Shown: one piece after another, positions 63,544-64,000 of the stretch | How the letters are laid out: every line of letters begins with the position of its first letter | How positions within the stretch are numbered: position 1 is the stretch's first letter | Assembly (NCBI RefSeq): GCF_001029105.3 | Contig: NZ_CP011807.3 | Location: 1,116,001-1,180,000, forward strand | Reading direction: 5' to 3' | Origin: Pandoraea faecigallinarum | Lineage (GTDB): Bacteria; Pseudomonadota; Gammaproteobacteria; Burkholderiales; Burkholderiaceae | DNA: 64,000 bases | The notes under the pieces: model-generated | What the model was told of the DNA's origin: nothing | Databases searched by the model: none | The model's input: the letters and a program-made list of their open reading frames with translations, nothing else | Translations under genes and position numbers: made by a program

Positions 63544-64000
63544 TCAGCGCTTTACGCGCGCCATGACCCGCAGATCGCTCTCGATCATGCGCACGTCGGT
63601 GAATGCCAGCGCAAGCTTGTCGTCGAGCGACGTCAACGCGGGCAGATGGAACATTCCCTGGGCGTCGCCGACGATGGACGGCGCAAAGTACGTCAGCAAC
63701 TCGTCCACACAACCCTCGCGCAGCATCGAGCCGTTGAGCTTGTACCCGGCTTCCACATGAATTTCGTTGAACTGGCGCTCGCCGAGCGCTCGCATCAGCG
63801 CGGGCAGTTCGACCTTGCCGTTCGCATTGGGCAGATCGAGCACGTCCACCCCCAGGTCGCGCAGACGCGACGCGCGATCCGCGTCGCCGTTGGCGCATAC
63901 CACCAGCGCGTTGCCGTGGGCGAGCACCTTTGCTGTCGGCGAGATGTCCAGCCGCGAGTCCACGACGATACGTAGCGGCTGGCGGGTCGTTTCCACCTCG
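63544..64000 (-). CDS. ribD: RibD, C-terminal reductase domain, partial
   Basis: The last 152 codons of a gene that enters from the right edge. The region matches the 5-amino-6-(5-phosphoribosylamino)uracil reductase domain of RibD: QPLRIVVDSRLDISP at its start, the EIHVEAGYKLNGSMLREGCVDELLTYFAP core and AFTDVRMIESDLRVMARV at the end. The N-terminal deaminase domain would lie outside. It is convergent with the dmpH-like gene. Confidence 0.9.
   Translation of the reverse strand, partial: EVETTRQPLRIVVDSRLDISPTAKVLAHGNALVVCANGDADRASRLRDLGVDVLDLPNANGKVELPALMRALGERQFNEIHVEAGYKLNGSMLREGCVDELLTYFAPSIVGDAQGMFHLPALTSLDDKLALAFTDVRMIESDLRVMARVKR

Overview
GC-rich bacterial chromosome segment that reads as a free-living member of the Burkholderiales. 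The clues are the ribBX-ribH-nusB order, a Gram-negative OmpC-type porin, twin-arginine binding proteins, many LysR regulators and broad organic-acid catabolism. Pandoraea or a close relative of Burkholderia is my best guess, from gene content only. I see no rRNA, tRNA, CRISPR array or prophage. There is one insertion sequence.

Left edge (1-2165, minus strand): three genes in the order DUF3050 haem-oxygenase-like protein, AurF-like diiron N-oxygenase, and the start of a third gene cut by the window edge. This order matches the pvf/mgo (Pseudomonas) and ham (Burkholderia) clusters that make diazeniumdiolate signals such as leudiazen and valdiazen.

2259-10616: a LacI regulator divergent from a tightly packed catabolic operon: SDR dehydrogenase, TRAP binding protein, fused TRAP permease, VOC protein, RuBisCO-like protein and DUF1537 acid-sugar kinase. 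It looks like import and breakdown of an unidentified sugar acid. 10650-16342: a sauRSTU-like set for sulfoacetate (IclR regulator, acylating sulfoacetaldehyde dehydrogenase, CoA ligase, MFS importer).

16432-24311: on the minus strand a porin translationally coupled to an Fbp-type ABC importer, preceded by an RstBA-like two-component system; the system is divergent from mipA across a perfect palindrome. 24354-30078: an SDR reductase, two LysR genes flanking a TauE/SafE permease, and a soluble chemotaxis-type transducer.

30163-36519: an envelope and stress island with a secreted Pro/Tyr-repeat protein, a Cys-hairpin repeat protein, entericidin, CsbD, two tandem DUF1328 proteins and a bacterioferritin-like protein. 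These sit between a CHASE3 sensor kinase and its probable NarL-type response regulator plus a lone receiver.

36716-40970: metNIQ methionine importer, whose transcription terminator has been split by an IS1182-family element. 41323-50328: an EAL-CBS-GGDEF protein, an amino-acid permease, a succinate-semialdehyde dehydrogenase, a UbiD decarboxylase and a lytic transglycosylase with a long structured leader.

50531-54991: aminotransferase, nusB, ribH and ribBX (degenerate second domain), divergent from an arsR/AHSA1 pair with a promoter that predicts a leaderless mRNA. 55171-60059: complete livKHMGF branched-chain amino-acid importer. 60623-63503: a LysR regulator divergent from tautomerase, hydratase and decarboxylase genes of the 4-oxalocrotonate branch. 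The right edge holds the 3' part of ribD.

A theme across the window is short tandem repeats with a 9-nt period, seen both in frame inside genes and in 3' flanks.
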